NCBI RefSeq assembly: GCF_018476645.1
Contig: NZ_JAHCTB010000003.1
Span: forward strand, 434,001 to 498,000
Direction: 5' to 3'
DNA: 64,000 nucleotides
Source: Aequorivita echinoideorum
Lineage (GTDB): Bacteria > Bacteroidota > Bacteroidia > Flavobacteriales > Flavobacteriaceae
How positions within the stretch are numbered: position 1 is the first letter of the stretch; every line of letters starts with the position of its first letter. The notes beneath the pieces are model-generated. The model was not told where the DNA came from. It worked only from the letters and a program-made list of their open reading frames with translations, and made no database searches. The position numbers and the translations under genes are program-made. This document shows, one piece after another, positions 27,663 through 35,998 of the stretch.

Positions 27663-27728
27663 ATGAAACTTTTAAAATTTGCCGTATTGTTTTTGATTTT
27701 ACTGGCATATGCAATTGCCAACATTTAA
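27663..27728 (+). CDS. 21-residue hydrophobic micro-ORF
   Basis: Starts MKLLKFAVLFLILLAYAIAN and ends one residue later with a stop. Two lysines followed by a 15-residue hydrophobic segment make it look like a single-span membrane peptide or a signal peptide without a body. A -7 box 18 bp upstream supports expression. No family is recognised. It could instead be a decayed gene start, but no continuation was seen in other frames downstream. Confidence 0.4.
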   Translation: MKLLKFAVLFLILLAYAIANI

Positions 27729-27846
27729 AAATTATTTTTTCAAATTCTCTTTAAAATATCGTAGCCCCCTCCTCCTTTATTTCTACCTTACTATTTCTTT
27801 GTTATTACCATTTTTTCTGTTGGCCATTTTTTTCTAAAATTGCATT

Positions 27847-28245
27847 ATGAACAAAACAAACCACCTTAATCTGTTAAGTGATTTGATTCAAATGGCGAAT
27901 GCTGATGGAAAAATCACCAGTGCAGAATACGATTTCCTGAAAAAAATCGCAAAAAGACTTTTTATTCCAGAAATAGAAATGGATAAGCTATTTATAAGTC
28001 CACATCCTTCCTCCATTCCAAAAAACGAACTAGAGCGTATAACACACTTTTATAAATTGGTTCTCGTGATGAATGTTGATTTGGAAACACACGAAAATGA
28101 AGTACAATTGCTTCGTAATTTCGGACTAAAAATGGGAATCAGACCAACTGTAATTGACCGAATTCTTATTGAAATGGTGAAGCACGAAAACTATATTATT
28201 CCATCAGAAACATTAGTACAAATTTTTAAAACCTATTATAACTAA
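27847..28245 (+). CDS. TerB-like all-helical protein
   Basis: A 132-residue cytoplasmic protein with the acidic helical pattern of the TerB fold: MANADGKITSAEYDFLKKIAK at the N-terminus is the DGxIxxxE signature near 19-27. TerB proteins are metal-binding or scaffold modules first found in tellurite resistance; nothing here links it to tellurium. Its stop overlaps the end of the convergent DUF2254 gene by 4 bp. The function is not assignable. Confidence 0.65.
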   Translation: MNKTNHLNLLSDLIQMANADGKITSAEYDFLKKIAKRLFIPEIEMDKLFISPHPSSIPKNELERITHFYKLVLVMNVDLETHENEVQLLRNFGLKMGIRPTVIDRILIEMVKHENYIIPSETLVQIFKTYYN

Positions 28246-29516
28246 CTTTCAAGCCCAAGGTTCTTTATCTTCTTTTCATCCGCTTCGGTGTCAAATTCCA
28301 TGGTATCTAGAAGCGTTTTCAATTCTCTTTTAACGGAGTCTTTATATGTTTCATTTTTACAAGTGATTTCCATTAAATAGTTGAGCATCCATAAAAGTTT
28401 CTGAACCACAATTGGGTCGTGCTTACAGTAAGTCCGCAGGGAAGCCATTGAATTGTAGATTAATTCATCAAAATGAATGACCGCCAATTTAATATAGGCA
28501 GTACCATCAAAAGCAATGATTCCCGAATCGGATTTTTCCATCCGTAATGCAAATAATTCTGTCAAATAATCTATAGCATTGATTGCCGTTCCCGGATCAT
28601 TGATTCCTGGCGACATTGCTTTTACCGCGATTTCAGTAATCTGTTTAAAGGCTAACACATAATTATCGCCAATATATTCCCCGCGAGCAAAATTCATATT
28701 TGAAAAAATATCTTCCAAAACTTCATCACTCAGGGGTTTTTCAGATTTTAAAATATGTTTTCGCTTAAGCACAAAAAGTCCTTTCGGTATTGTTATGTAA
28801 AGCTTCGTGTTGTGTTCTTTACATATTTTAGAAATATTGTCCAGCGAAATATTTTGAAAATATCCTCCTTCTTTGGGCGCATAGCCTACCCAATCTGTTG
28901 TATCGGGAAAACTGATAGCTTTTGTCTCCTTTTCTGAATCGATTACAGATTGAAGTCTATCGATAGCTTTATGGTAAATTACATCCATAATATTGTTAAT
29001 CTGGATACTCTGCGAAATATTATGAATAAAGAATATAAATGCTGAAAGACAAACGATGGTAAATATCACCGCCAAAAGCACCGATAAACCCGGTAGTGTG
29101 TATTTTTCTTGGCTGGGTTCAATAGAGAAAAGTGTAAAAATATTGTAAACTATGGTCGCTAAATATAAACCAAGAATTATTTGATGCCGCTTGTTTGAAA
29201 TCAATCCTGGTAAAAGTCTTGGTGAAAAATTGCTGGAGGCCTGACTTAAAAGCAGCATAACCATAGAAAAACTGAAAACCATCATCGATATCAGTCCACC
29301 AATGCACGCACTCAAAACATTAAGAGCTGTATCGCCATCTTGAATAAGCATGAGCGGAAAAAATTCAATTAAATATCTGGAAATGCCCGATTTCTCCCAA
29401 ATAATCATCACGAGCGCCAAGGCGAAGCCCACCAGCGTCATCAAAGCGGGATAAAAAGCAATCTTATTTTTGATTATGGTGAAAAAGGTTGAAAACCTGA
29501 GAAAAATTTTTTTCAT
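28242..29516 (-). CDS. DUF2254 family integral membrane protein
   Basis: A 424-residue protein with four predicted membrane helices in its first half (about 22-42, 65-90, 113-135 and 140-165). A conserved soluble C-terminal region includes MSPGINDPGTAINAIDYL, the signature of DUF2254. The family is widespread and uncharacterised; a channel or transporter-like role is only suggested by topology. Monocistronic, with the Hsp20 gene divergent 129 bp away. Confidence 0.88.
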   Translation of the reverse strand: MKKIFLRFSTFFTIIKNKIAFYPALMTLVGFALALVMIIWEKSGISRYLIEFFPLMLIQDGDTALNVLSACIGGLISMMVFSFSMVMLLLSQASSNFSPRLLPGLISNKRHQIILGLYLATIVYNIFTLFSIEPSQEKYTLPGLSVLLAVIFTIVCLSAFIFFIHNISQSIQINNIMDVIYHKAIDRLQSVIDSEKETKAISFPDTTDWVGYAPKEGGYFQNISLDNISKICKEHNTKLYITIPKGLFVLKRKHILKSEKPLSDEVLEDIFSNMNFARGEYIGDNYVLAFKQITEIAVKAMSPGINDPGTAINAIDYLTELFALRMEKSDSGIIAFDGTAYIKLAVIHFDELIYNSMASLRTYCKHDPIVVQKLLWMLNYLMEITCKNETYKDSVKRELKTLLDTMEFDTEADEKKIKNLGLES

Positions 29517-29645
29517 AAATTATCTTTTACCGTCAAAATGACTATAAATTTTGTGAATTTAGTGACAAAAAGTCTGATTATTTCGATTGGAATTGTAATT
29601 GCCAATAAATTAGAAAATAAATAAAACTTTAAAAAATATAAATAT

Positions 29646-30083
29646 ATGAAGACGCTAAACAACATGCACTGGTTGCCAAATATATTTGACAATCTTTATT
29701 TTGAAAATAGGCTGGATGCGCCTAAGAATTATGAAACATTTAGCACTCCGAAAGTAAATATTTTTGAGAATTTGGCGAATTTTGTATTACAAATTGCAAT
29801 TCCGGGATTTGAAAAAAATATGTTTTCAATTGAAGTTGAAGAAGATACACTGAAAATTTCAACTAAACTGAAAAATGAAAATTCGGAAACCGAAAATAAC
29901 AATGGAAAAGAAAAATTCCTGAGAAAAGAATTTTCTTGCGGAGATTTCAAGAGATCTTTTAAATTGCCCGAGAACGTGAACGGCGAAAATATCACAGCAG
30001 ATTATGTAAATGGTATTTTGAAAATCACGCTTCCAAAAAAAGAAGAGAAAAAAGAATTTAAGAAAATGGTTGAGATTTCATAA
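29646..30083 (+). CDS. small heat-shock protein (Hsp20/alpha-crystallin family)
   Basis: ATP-independent holdase of 145 residues. The alpha-crystallin domain runs from about 35 to 135 and includes LQIAIPGFEKNMFSIEVE, then FKRSFKLPENVNGENITA and the YVNGILKITLPK strand. The C-terminal extension lacks a clear IxI motif (it ends KKMVEIS, VEI being the nearest). Usually induced by heat or dehydration; no heat-shock operator is evident. A strong terminator follows. Confidence 0.93.
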   Translation: MKTLNNMHWLPNIFDNLYFENRLDAPKNYETFSTPKVNIFENLANFVLQIAIPGFEKNMFSIEVEEDTLKISTKLKNENSETENNNGKEKFLRKEFSCGDFKRSFKLPENVNGENITADYVNGILKITLPKKEEKKEFKKMVEIS

Positions 30084-30117
30084 TTGAAATTTAATTTGGT
30101 TAGTTAGTTGAAAATGG

Positions 30118-30150
30118 CCGCGTACTACTCAATCGGTACGCGGTTTTTTT
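30118..30150 (+). terminator. intrinsic terminator of the Hsp20 gene
   Basis: CCGCGTAC, 10-nt loop, GTACGCGG, then seven T. Its T tract touches the stop codon of the convergent rluF-like gene. Confidence 0.9.
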
Positions 30151-30988
30151 ATTCCCTTCCCCTTCTTCTTTTTCCCTCAGTCTTTCTTAGTGTATTATTT
30201 TTTAAATCAGTTCTTTTTTCAGTTCGTTTAACCTCTGTGGATTTCTCGAATTTCTGATATGTCTTTGGCTGATTATCGCTGTCCGCAACGGATGCTTTTA
30301 AAATTTTTAATTCATTTTCCGTAAGATTGCGCCATTCTCCCACTGGTAAATTTCCCAGCTCCAGATTCATAATTCGTATTCGCTTAAGCGCTACTACCTC
30401 ATAACCCAAATATTCGCACATCCTCCTAATTTGCCTATTCAACCCTTGGACCAATACGATTCGAAATTCAAATCGGCTTATTCTTTCTACCTCGCAACGT
30501 TTGGTTATTGTATCGAGGATTGGGATGCCGGACCCCATACGTTTTACAAAGTCGTCCGTCACGTGCCGGTCAACTTTCACAATATATTCTTTTTCGTGTT
30601 TATTCCCAGCACGTAAAATTTTGTTCACAATATCGCCTTCATTTGTAAGCAACAGTAGGCCTTCACTGGGTTTATCCAACCTGCCAATGGGGAAAATCCG
30701 CTCAGGATGGTTTACAAAATCAATAACATTGTCATCAAATCGAGTATCGGTAGTACAGGTAATTCCCACAGGCTTATTCAACATAATGTACACCTGTGTA
30801 TCATTTTCGGTTATCAGTTTTCCATCAACCCGCACCTCATCCCCGGGCATAACCCTATCGCCCAGACCACTTTTGTTTCCGTTCACCGTAACCCGGCCTT
30901 TTTCAATTAAAGAATCTGCCTCGCGACGCGAACAATAACCGCTATCGCTTATCGCCTTATTCAACCGTGTGGAATCTGGATGGTTCAT
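30149..30988 (-). CDS. rluF: 23S rRNA pseudouridine synthase, RluF-like
   Basis: RsuA/RluB family pseudouridylase. From the ATG at 30988 the protein begins MNHPDSTRLNKAISDSGYCS, matching the usual RluF N-terminus, with an S4 RNA-binding domain (about 9-55), the catalytic GRLDKPSEGLLLLTNEGD (aspartate of RLD) and the NRQIRRMCEYLG block. The basic C-terminal tail (about 230-279) is rich in K, R and E and disordered. An ATG 11 codons upstream (31021) is possible, but a -7-like TATCTTTA lies between the two, favouring the shorter form. The subfamily is RluF rather than RluB/E on overall resemblance. Confidence 0.88.
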   Translation of the reverse strand: MNHPDSTRLNKAISDSGYCSRREADSLIEKGRVTVNGNKSGLGDRVMPGDEVRVDGKLITENDTQVYIMLNKPVGITCTTDTRFDDNVIDFVNHPERIFPIGRLDKPSEGLLLLTNEGDIVNKILRAGNKHEKEYIVKVDRHVTDDFVKRMGSGIPILDTITKRCEVERISRFEFRIVLVQGLNRQIRRMCEYLGYEVVALKRIRIMNLELGNLPVGEWRNLTENELKILKASVADSDNQPKTYQKFEKSTEVKRTEKRTDLKNNTLRKTEGKRRRGRE

Positions 30989-31097
30989 TTTTCTTGTAAA
31001 GATACTTCTACCTATTGACATATGAAAAAGGTTAAATTTCCACTAAACCTTTTCTGCAAATTTTCTAAAAGTAGTAGATTGAAAAAAAATTCTGAAA

Positions 31098-32627
31098 ATG
31101 GCAATCTTAGGCTCAATTATTAAAACTGCAATCGATTTGAGAGGTGCGCTCGTTCCTGAAAAATCCCCAATAGAATCTCAAAAGGAAGTTTTGAAAATGC
31201 TACTGGAAAAGGCTAAAAAAACCTCCTTCGGAAAATATTACGGTTTTGAAAATATTCTGAAAGCCGAAAACATCGAAAAATCCTTCGCCGAAAATGTTCC
31301 GTATTTTGATTACCACGAAATGGATATGGAATGGTGGAGCCAGGTGCAACTAGGAATGGAAGATATTACTTGGCCCGGAAAACCAACTTATTTTGCGCGA
31401 AGCAGCGGCACAACGGGTAAATCCTCCAAAAAAATACCCGTGACTGATGAAATGATTGATGCCATTAGAAACACAGGAATCAAGCAAGTAGGAGCTTTGG
31501 CGAATTTTGAGGTGCCTTCAGATTTTTACGAAAAAGAAATTTTGATGCTGGGAAGCTCCACACACTTAGTCGAGGAAAACGAATTTTTGGAAGGTGAAAT
31601 TAGTGGAATTAGCGCGAGCAATATTCCCTTTTGGTTTCGAGGTTATTACAAACCGGGCGAGGAAATTGCCCTAATGGAAGATTGGGATGAAAAAGTTGAA
31701 ACCATTGCAAAACGCGCAAAAGAATGGGATATCGGTGCGCTTAGCGGCATTCCTTCCTGGATGGAATTGATGTTGAAAAAAGTGATTGAACACCATAATA
31801 TTGAAAACATCCACGAAATATGGCCAAACCTAAAAGTATATACTTCAGGTGGCGTTGCATTTCAGCCCTATGAAAAAAGTTTCAATCAATTGCTGGCTGA
31901 GCCTATAACTGTGATTGACACATACTTGGCCTCAGAAGGTTTTTTAGCATTTCAGGAACGGCCAGAAACCACATCCATGAAATTGGTTACCGATACGGGA
32001 ATTTACTTCGAATTTGTCCCCTTTTTGCCAGAATATATTAACAAGGATGGTTCGCTATCGCAAGATGCACCCGCACTCACATTGTCTGAAGTTGAAAAGG
32101 ATACAGATTATGTTCTAATTATAAGCACCGTTTCTGGCGCGTGGCGGTATTTAATAGGTGATACAATTGCTTTTACAGATGTAGAAAAAGCAGAAATTAA
32201 GATTACCGGACGCACAAAATTCTTTTTAAACGTGGTGGGCTCTCAGCTTTCAGTCAATAAAATGGAAGTTGCGCTTTGCGAAATGGAAGAAAAATTCGAT
32301 ATAAAAATTCCAGAATTTACCCTTGCAGCAGTTAAAATTGATGACGAATTTTACCACCATTGGTATCTGGGGACGGAAACTTCAATTGATAGAAATGAAA
32401 TTGCAGAAGCATTAGATTCTGCTTTAAAAGAGGCCAATAATAATTATAAGGTAGCACGCTCAAAAGCACTGAAAGGTGTAAAGGTAACAACAATCAATCC
32501 CAATATCTTTCACGAATGGAATGCAAAAAACAAGAAAAAAGGTGGGCAGGTAAAAATGGAAAAGGTAATGGATGAAGAAAAATTTGCTACTTGGGAGGCC
32601 TTCGTAAAAGAACAGCAATCAAAATAA
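31098..32627 (+). CDS. GH3 auxin-responsive-promoter family acyl-adenylating enzyme
   Basis: A 509-residue member of the ANL-like GH3 family, which in plants joins amino acids to jasmonate or auxin through an acyl-adenylate. Motif 1 is ARSSGTTGKSSKKIPVT (about 99-115), and the later blocks YLASEGFLAFQ and ITGRTKFFLNVVGSQLS are typical. In Bacteroidota these genes are common and their substrates unknown. It ends one base before the stop of the convergent protease gene, with no terminator between. Confidence 0.85.
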   Translation: MAILGSIIKTAIDLRGALVPEKSPIESQKEVLKMLLEKAKKTSFGKYYGFENILKAENIEKSFAENVPYFDYHEMDMEWWSQVQLGMEDITWPGKPTYFARSSGTTGKSSKKIPVTDEMIDAIRNTGIKQVGALANFEVPSDFYEKEILMLGSSTHLVEENEFLEGEISGISASNIPFWFRGYYKPGEEIALMEDWDEKVETIAKRAKEWDIGALSGIPSWMELMLKKVIEHHNIENIHEIWPNLKVYTSGGVAFQPYEKSFNQLLAEPITVIDTYLASEGFLAFQERPETTSMKLVTDTGIYFEFVPFLPEYINKDGSLSQDAPALTLSEVEKDTDYVLIISTVSGAWRYLIGDTIAFTDVEKAEIKITGRTKFFLNVVGSQLSVNKMEVALCEMEEKFDIKIPEFTLAAVKIDDEFYHHWYLGTETSIDRNEIAEALDSALKEANNNYKVARSKALKGVKVTTINPNIFHEWNAKNKKKGGQVKMEKVMDEEKFATWEAFVKEQQSK

Positions 32628-33278
32628 TCATTTTTGCATTTCGGTAATTTCTGGCTCTTCTTCAACCTTTCCTTTGTTGATGAGCTCCATAACTTCTTCT
32701 GGTGAAATATACAATCGGCGGATTCTTCGCTTATATTTTTCTGAAAGATTTGCGTTTTCGAGAATGAAATTTTTAGTTTTAAGAATGTATGCCCCCATAC
32801 CGTGGGCAATCGCAAACGTATCAGCTGCACGTTCCACTTCTTTTATATGCATCGAGGAAAATAGATACTTAAGACCAAAAATTATCATTCCAAAATTTGT
32901 CCTTTCGCTGTAATCCATAAGGTGGCCCAGCTCGTGCCCAATCCAACCAATTTTCACATCAGAAGGAATGTCAGCCATTGTAAATTGCTCTCCTTCAATC
33001 TGAATTTTTCTGCTGATTAAAATGATATAATCTCTATTTTCCTTTCGCTTAAAAAAACTCGTGAATTTAGGTTGTGCCTGCATCGTGGACTTTTTGATGT
33101 TATCCTTGAATTTAAATTCAATAGAAGTGTCGTAAAGTTCAGGGAAAAATGCCAAAGCCTCCAAAACCTCAGTTTTGATGCTTTCGGGAATTATTTTATT
33201 GTCCAGATTTATGCTTTGTGTAGAGATCATTGAAAAAGAAAAATACAAAATAGGTTTTATGATGGAAGTTAAAAGCAT
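32628..33278 (-). CDS. HELGH-motif zinc metalloprotease-like protein
   Basis: A 216-residue protein with a hydrophobic N-terminal segment (about 1-19) and a gluzincin-like zinc site: HELGH at 115-119, with E149 in EVERAADTFAIAHG as the likely third ligand. The layout resembles M48-like or ImmA/IrrE-like small peptidases but no family is recognised with confidence. It is probably membrane-anchored or exported. It lies directly downstream of uvrB on the minus strand (86 bp) and abuts the GH3 gene tail to tail. Confidence 0.7.
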   Translation of the reverse strand: MLLTSIIKPILYFSFSMISTQSINLDNKIIPESIKTEVLEALAFFPELYDTSIEFKFKDNIKKSTMQAQPKFTSFFKRKENRDYIILISRKIQIEGEQFTMADIPSDVKIGWIGHELGHLMDYSERTNFGMIIFGLKYLFSSMHIKEVERAADTFAIAHGMGAYILKTKNFILENANLSEKYKRRIRRLYISPEEVMELINKGKVEEEPEITEMQK

Positions 33279-33364
33279 TGTAAAATTTAAATTAGGAATT
33301 AGCCAAAAGCGATGAGAATATAGTAATAAAACTATCCATAGTACAATAATTATTGTTAATTGTA

Positions 33365-35362
33365 CTACGCGTCCTCCAGTTGCTTTTGGAATGTTTTTAT
33401 TTTATCCCGAAGTTTTGCCGCCATCATAAAATCCAGATCCTTAGCAGCTTTTTCCATGGCCTTTCGCGTATCACGAATTTTCTTTTCTATTTGGGGTTTT
33501 GTTAGATATTCCGTTTCGGATTCTGCTGCCAATGTTTCAGCTGTCTCAAAGGTATAAGCCTCTTGTTTTGCTTTGGTTAACGCATTATGAAACGATTTTT
33601 TGATCGCCATGGGCGTAATTCCGTTCGCTTCGTTATAAGCGATTTGCTTTTCTCTTCTGTATTGCGTTCCGTCAATGGTTTCCTGCATGCTTCGGGTAAT
33701 TTTATCTGCATACATAATTGCTTTTCCATTCAAATTACGGGCAGCGCGACCCACGGTTTGGGTCAATGATCTATTGCTTCTTAAAAATCCTTCTTTATCA
33801 GCATCAAGTATAGCCACCAATGAAACCTCCGGTAAATCCAGCCCTTCACGAAGAAGGTTCACTCCCACCAAAACATCAAATAATCCCAATCGAAGATCCT
33901 GCATAATTTCCACACGTTCCAGCGTATCCACATCGCTATGGATATATCTACATCGTATCTGGACGCGCGTCATATACTTCACCAGCTCTTCGGCCATTCT
34001 CTTGGTCAATGTCGTTACAAGTACGCGTTCATCCTTTTCAACCCGTAATTGTATTTCCTCGAGCAAATCATCAATTTGGTTTAAACTTGGGCGGACTTCA
34101 ATGGGTGGGTCGAGCAAGCCTGTGGGTCTGATAATTTGTTCAACATACACACCACCACTCTTCTCCATCTCGTAGTCTGCTGGAGTGGCACTCACATAAA
34201 TTACTTGATTTTGAAGCGCTTCAAATTCTTCAAATTTCAAAGGCCTGTTGTCCATCGCTGCTGGCAAACGGAATCCATATTCCACCAGGTTTTCCTTTCG
34301 GGAACGGTCACCGCCGTACATTGCACCAACTTGCGGAATAGTTACGTGGCTCTCATCCACAACCATTAAATAGTCCTTCGGAAAATAATCGAGCAAACAG
34401 AAAGGCCGAGTTCCCGGAAGTCGCTGATCCAAGTAACGCGAATAATTTTCAATACCGCTGCAGTACCCCAACTCACGTATCATTTCGAGGTCAAAATTGG
34501 TTCGTTCCTCAAGTCTTTTTGCTTCCAAGTGTTTGCCAATTTCCTGAAAATAGGCTATCTGTTTCACCAAGTCATCCTGAATTGCACGAATTGCGCCCTG
34601 CAAAACATCGGGTGAGGTTACAAACATATTTGCCGGATAGATATTCAAGCGATCGTACTTGGCTTTAATGTTATTATTGAGCGGATCAAAAATTTCAATT
34701 TCCTCGATTTCGTCTCCAAAAAAATGAATTCTAAAAGCATCATCAGCATAACCCGGAAAAATATCTACCGTATCCCCCTTTATTCTAAAACGGCCGTGAT
34801 TGAATTCGACTTCGGTTCTGGAATATAGGCTTTGCACCAACATATGAAGCAATTTGGTACGGGAAATTGTTTGCCCTTTTTGAAGACTGATTACGTTCTT
34901 CTGAAATTCCACGGGATTACCAATACCATAGAGGCACGACACCGAGGAAACCACCAAGACATCGCGACGTCCGGAAAGTAGCGAAGAGGTTGTGCTTAAC
35001 CGCATCTTCTCAATTTCCTCATTGATGGAAAGATCTTTTTCAATGTAAGTTCCGCTGCTTGGAATAAAAGACTCTGGCTGATAATAATCGTAATACGAAA
35101 CGAAATACTCCACCGCATTATCCGGAAATAGATTTTTGAATTCTGTATAAAGTTGTGCTGCCAGTGTTTTGTTATGTGCCAAAACAAGCGTGGGTTTTTG
35201 AACACTTTCAACCACGTTTGCAACGGTAAAGGTTTTTCCGGAGCCGGTTACACCTAGTAAAGTTTGGTATTTTTCTTCAGAATTTAAGCCAGATGCCAAT
35301 GCTTTTATGGCTTGTGGTTGGTCTCCGGTAGGTTGAAATTCTGAAGCTATTTTAAAATTCAT
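33365..35362 (-). CDS. uvrB: excinuclease ABC subunit UvrB
   Basis: DNA-damage verification helicase of nucleotide excision repair. The 665 residues from ATG 35362 begin MNFKIASEFQPTGDQPQAI, the standard start. Walker A is GVTGSGKT at 37-44, the beta-hairpin region YYDYYQPESFIPSSGTY lies near 90-110, the helicase motif VDESHV follows, and the C-terminal UVR domain (about 620-660) would contact UvrC. A frame extension to ATG 35386 crosses the -7 box and is rejected. Confidence 0.97.
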   Translation of the reverse strand: MNFKIASEFQPTGDQPQAIKALASGLNSEEKYQTLLGVTGSGKTFTVANVVESVQKPTLVLAHNKTLAAQLYTEFKNLFPDNAVEYFVSYYDYYQPESFIPSSGTYIEKDLSINEEIEKMRLSTTSSLLSGRRDVLVVSSVSCLYGIGNPVEFQKNVISLQKGQTISRTKLLHMLVQSLYSRTEVEFNHGRFRIKGDTVDIFPGYADDAFRIHFFGDEIEEIEIFDPLNNNIKAKYDRLNIYPANMFVTSPDVLQGAIRAIQDDLVKQIAYFQEIGKHLEAKRLEERTNFDLEMIRELGYCSGIENYSRYLDQRLPGTRPFCLLDYFPKDYLMVVDESHVTIPQVGAMYGGDRSRKENLVEYGFRLPAAMDNRPLKFEEFEALQNQVIYVSATPADYEMEKSGGVYVEQIIRPTGLLDPPIEVRPSLNQIDDLLEEIQLRVEKDERVLVTTLTKRMAEELVKYMTRVQIRCRYIHSDVDTLERVEIMQDLRLGLFDVLVGVNLLREGLDLPEVSLVAILDADKEGFLRSNRSLTQTVGRAARNLNGKAIMYADKITRSMQETIDGTQYRREKQIAYNEANGITPMAIKKSFHNALTKAKQEAYTFETAETLAAESETEYLTKPQIEKKIRDTRKAMEKAAKDLDFMMAAKLRDKIKTFQKQLEDA

Positions 35363-35383
35363 ATATTCTTTTTCGATGCAAAA

Positions 35384-35391
35384 CAAAATTA
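35384..35391 (-). promoter_or_regulatory. -7 promoter box of uvrB, TAATTTTG
   Basis: Exact TAnnTTTG match on the minus strand, 21 bp before the uvrB ATG. No LexA-like operator was recognised nearby. Confidence 0.5.
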
Positions 35392-35483
35392 CCTAAAAAT
35401 AGTCGAAAACGTTTGAATTCGCTTACAATAGCGAAAACAAAGACAACTGTTTTTAGGTAGTTTTAGTAAATTATAATTACAGC

Positions 35484-35777
35484 TTACTTCGCAGCAAGTA
35501 CATCAATTTTTTGGATTTTTGGATCTTCAGAAAGTAATTCTGAAGCGTTTTCCATCAAAGCTTTTGCAATTTCTCCGTTTAAATGTGCCTCCCGACCTTC
35601 CTCATTTTCAAAAGTGTCGAAAATGCCGAAGGTGTTATTATCAATTTTAAAGCTGTACCACGTAATGGTTTTTTCTTCTTGGCGTGCGAGTTCAATTGCA
35701 CCTTTGATGAACGATTCCACTTCGGCTTCCTTGCCAGATTTCGCCTTTAACGTTGCCAATAATCCTAACTTTTTCAT
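35484..35777 (-). CDS. putative antibiotic biosynthesis monooxygenase (ABM) domain protein
   Basis: A 97-residue single ABM-fold protein, beginning MKKLGLLATLKAKSGKEAEVE and containing ITWYSFKIDNNTFGIFDTFENEEGREAHL. Relatives include the quinol monooxygenase YgiN and other cofactor-free enzymes that usually act as dimers. The substrate is unknown; a small-molecule detoxifying role is plausible. Monocistronic; uvrB is downstream on the same strand. Confidence 0.82.
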   Translation of the reverse strand: MKKLGLLATLKAKSGKEAEVESFIKGAIELARQEEKTITWYSFKIDNNTFGIFDTFENEEGREAHLNGEIAKALMENASELLSEDPKIQKIDVLAAK

Positions 35778-35862
35778 TATTTATAAATTTTATGGTTTTT
35801 GATTCATAAATATAACCTGCTGATATTTAAATGGAGTGAAGCTTTTGTTAAGGTTAACGGGA

Positions 35863-35998
35863 TATGGGATTTGGGATTTGAGATTTGAGATTTAGACAAC
35901 ATTATTCATTATTCATTATTCATTATTCATTATTCATTATTCATTATTCATTATTCATTATTCATTATTCATTATTTATTATTCATTATTCATTATTA
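35863..35998. repeat. long 7-bp tandem array, ATTTGRG then ATTCATT
   Basis: Two heptamer blocks follow each other: about five units of the ATTTGGG/ATTTGAG type (35863-35897), then about fourteen near-perfect copies of ATTATTC from 35901 to 35998 with one variant (ATTATTT). The right end overlaps the last codons and stop (35986) of the minus-strand glycosyltransferase. Confidence 0.92.

Noticed and set aside
27503-27724. 73-codon minus-strand frame in the sucC downstream gap
   Set aside because: It is antisense to the terminator, the G/C-run repeat and the micro-ORF, and its peptide (KPPFFEGKNPFFLEGK) just reads the tandem repeat.
32628-33278. Antimicrobial or defence island around the HELGH protein
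   Set aside because: Neighbours (GH3, uvrB) are ordinary chromosomal genes and no defence-related partner is present.
35863-35998. CRISPR array
   Set aside because: Units are only 7 bp with no spacers and there are no cas genes in the window.
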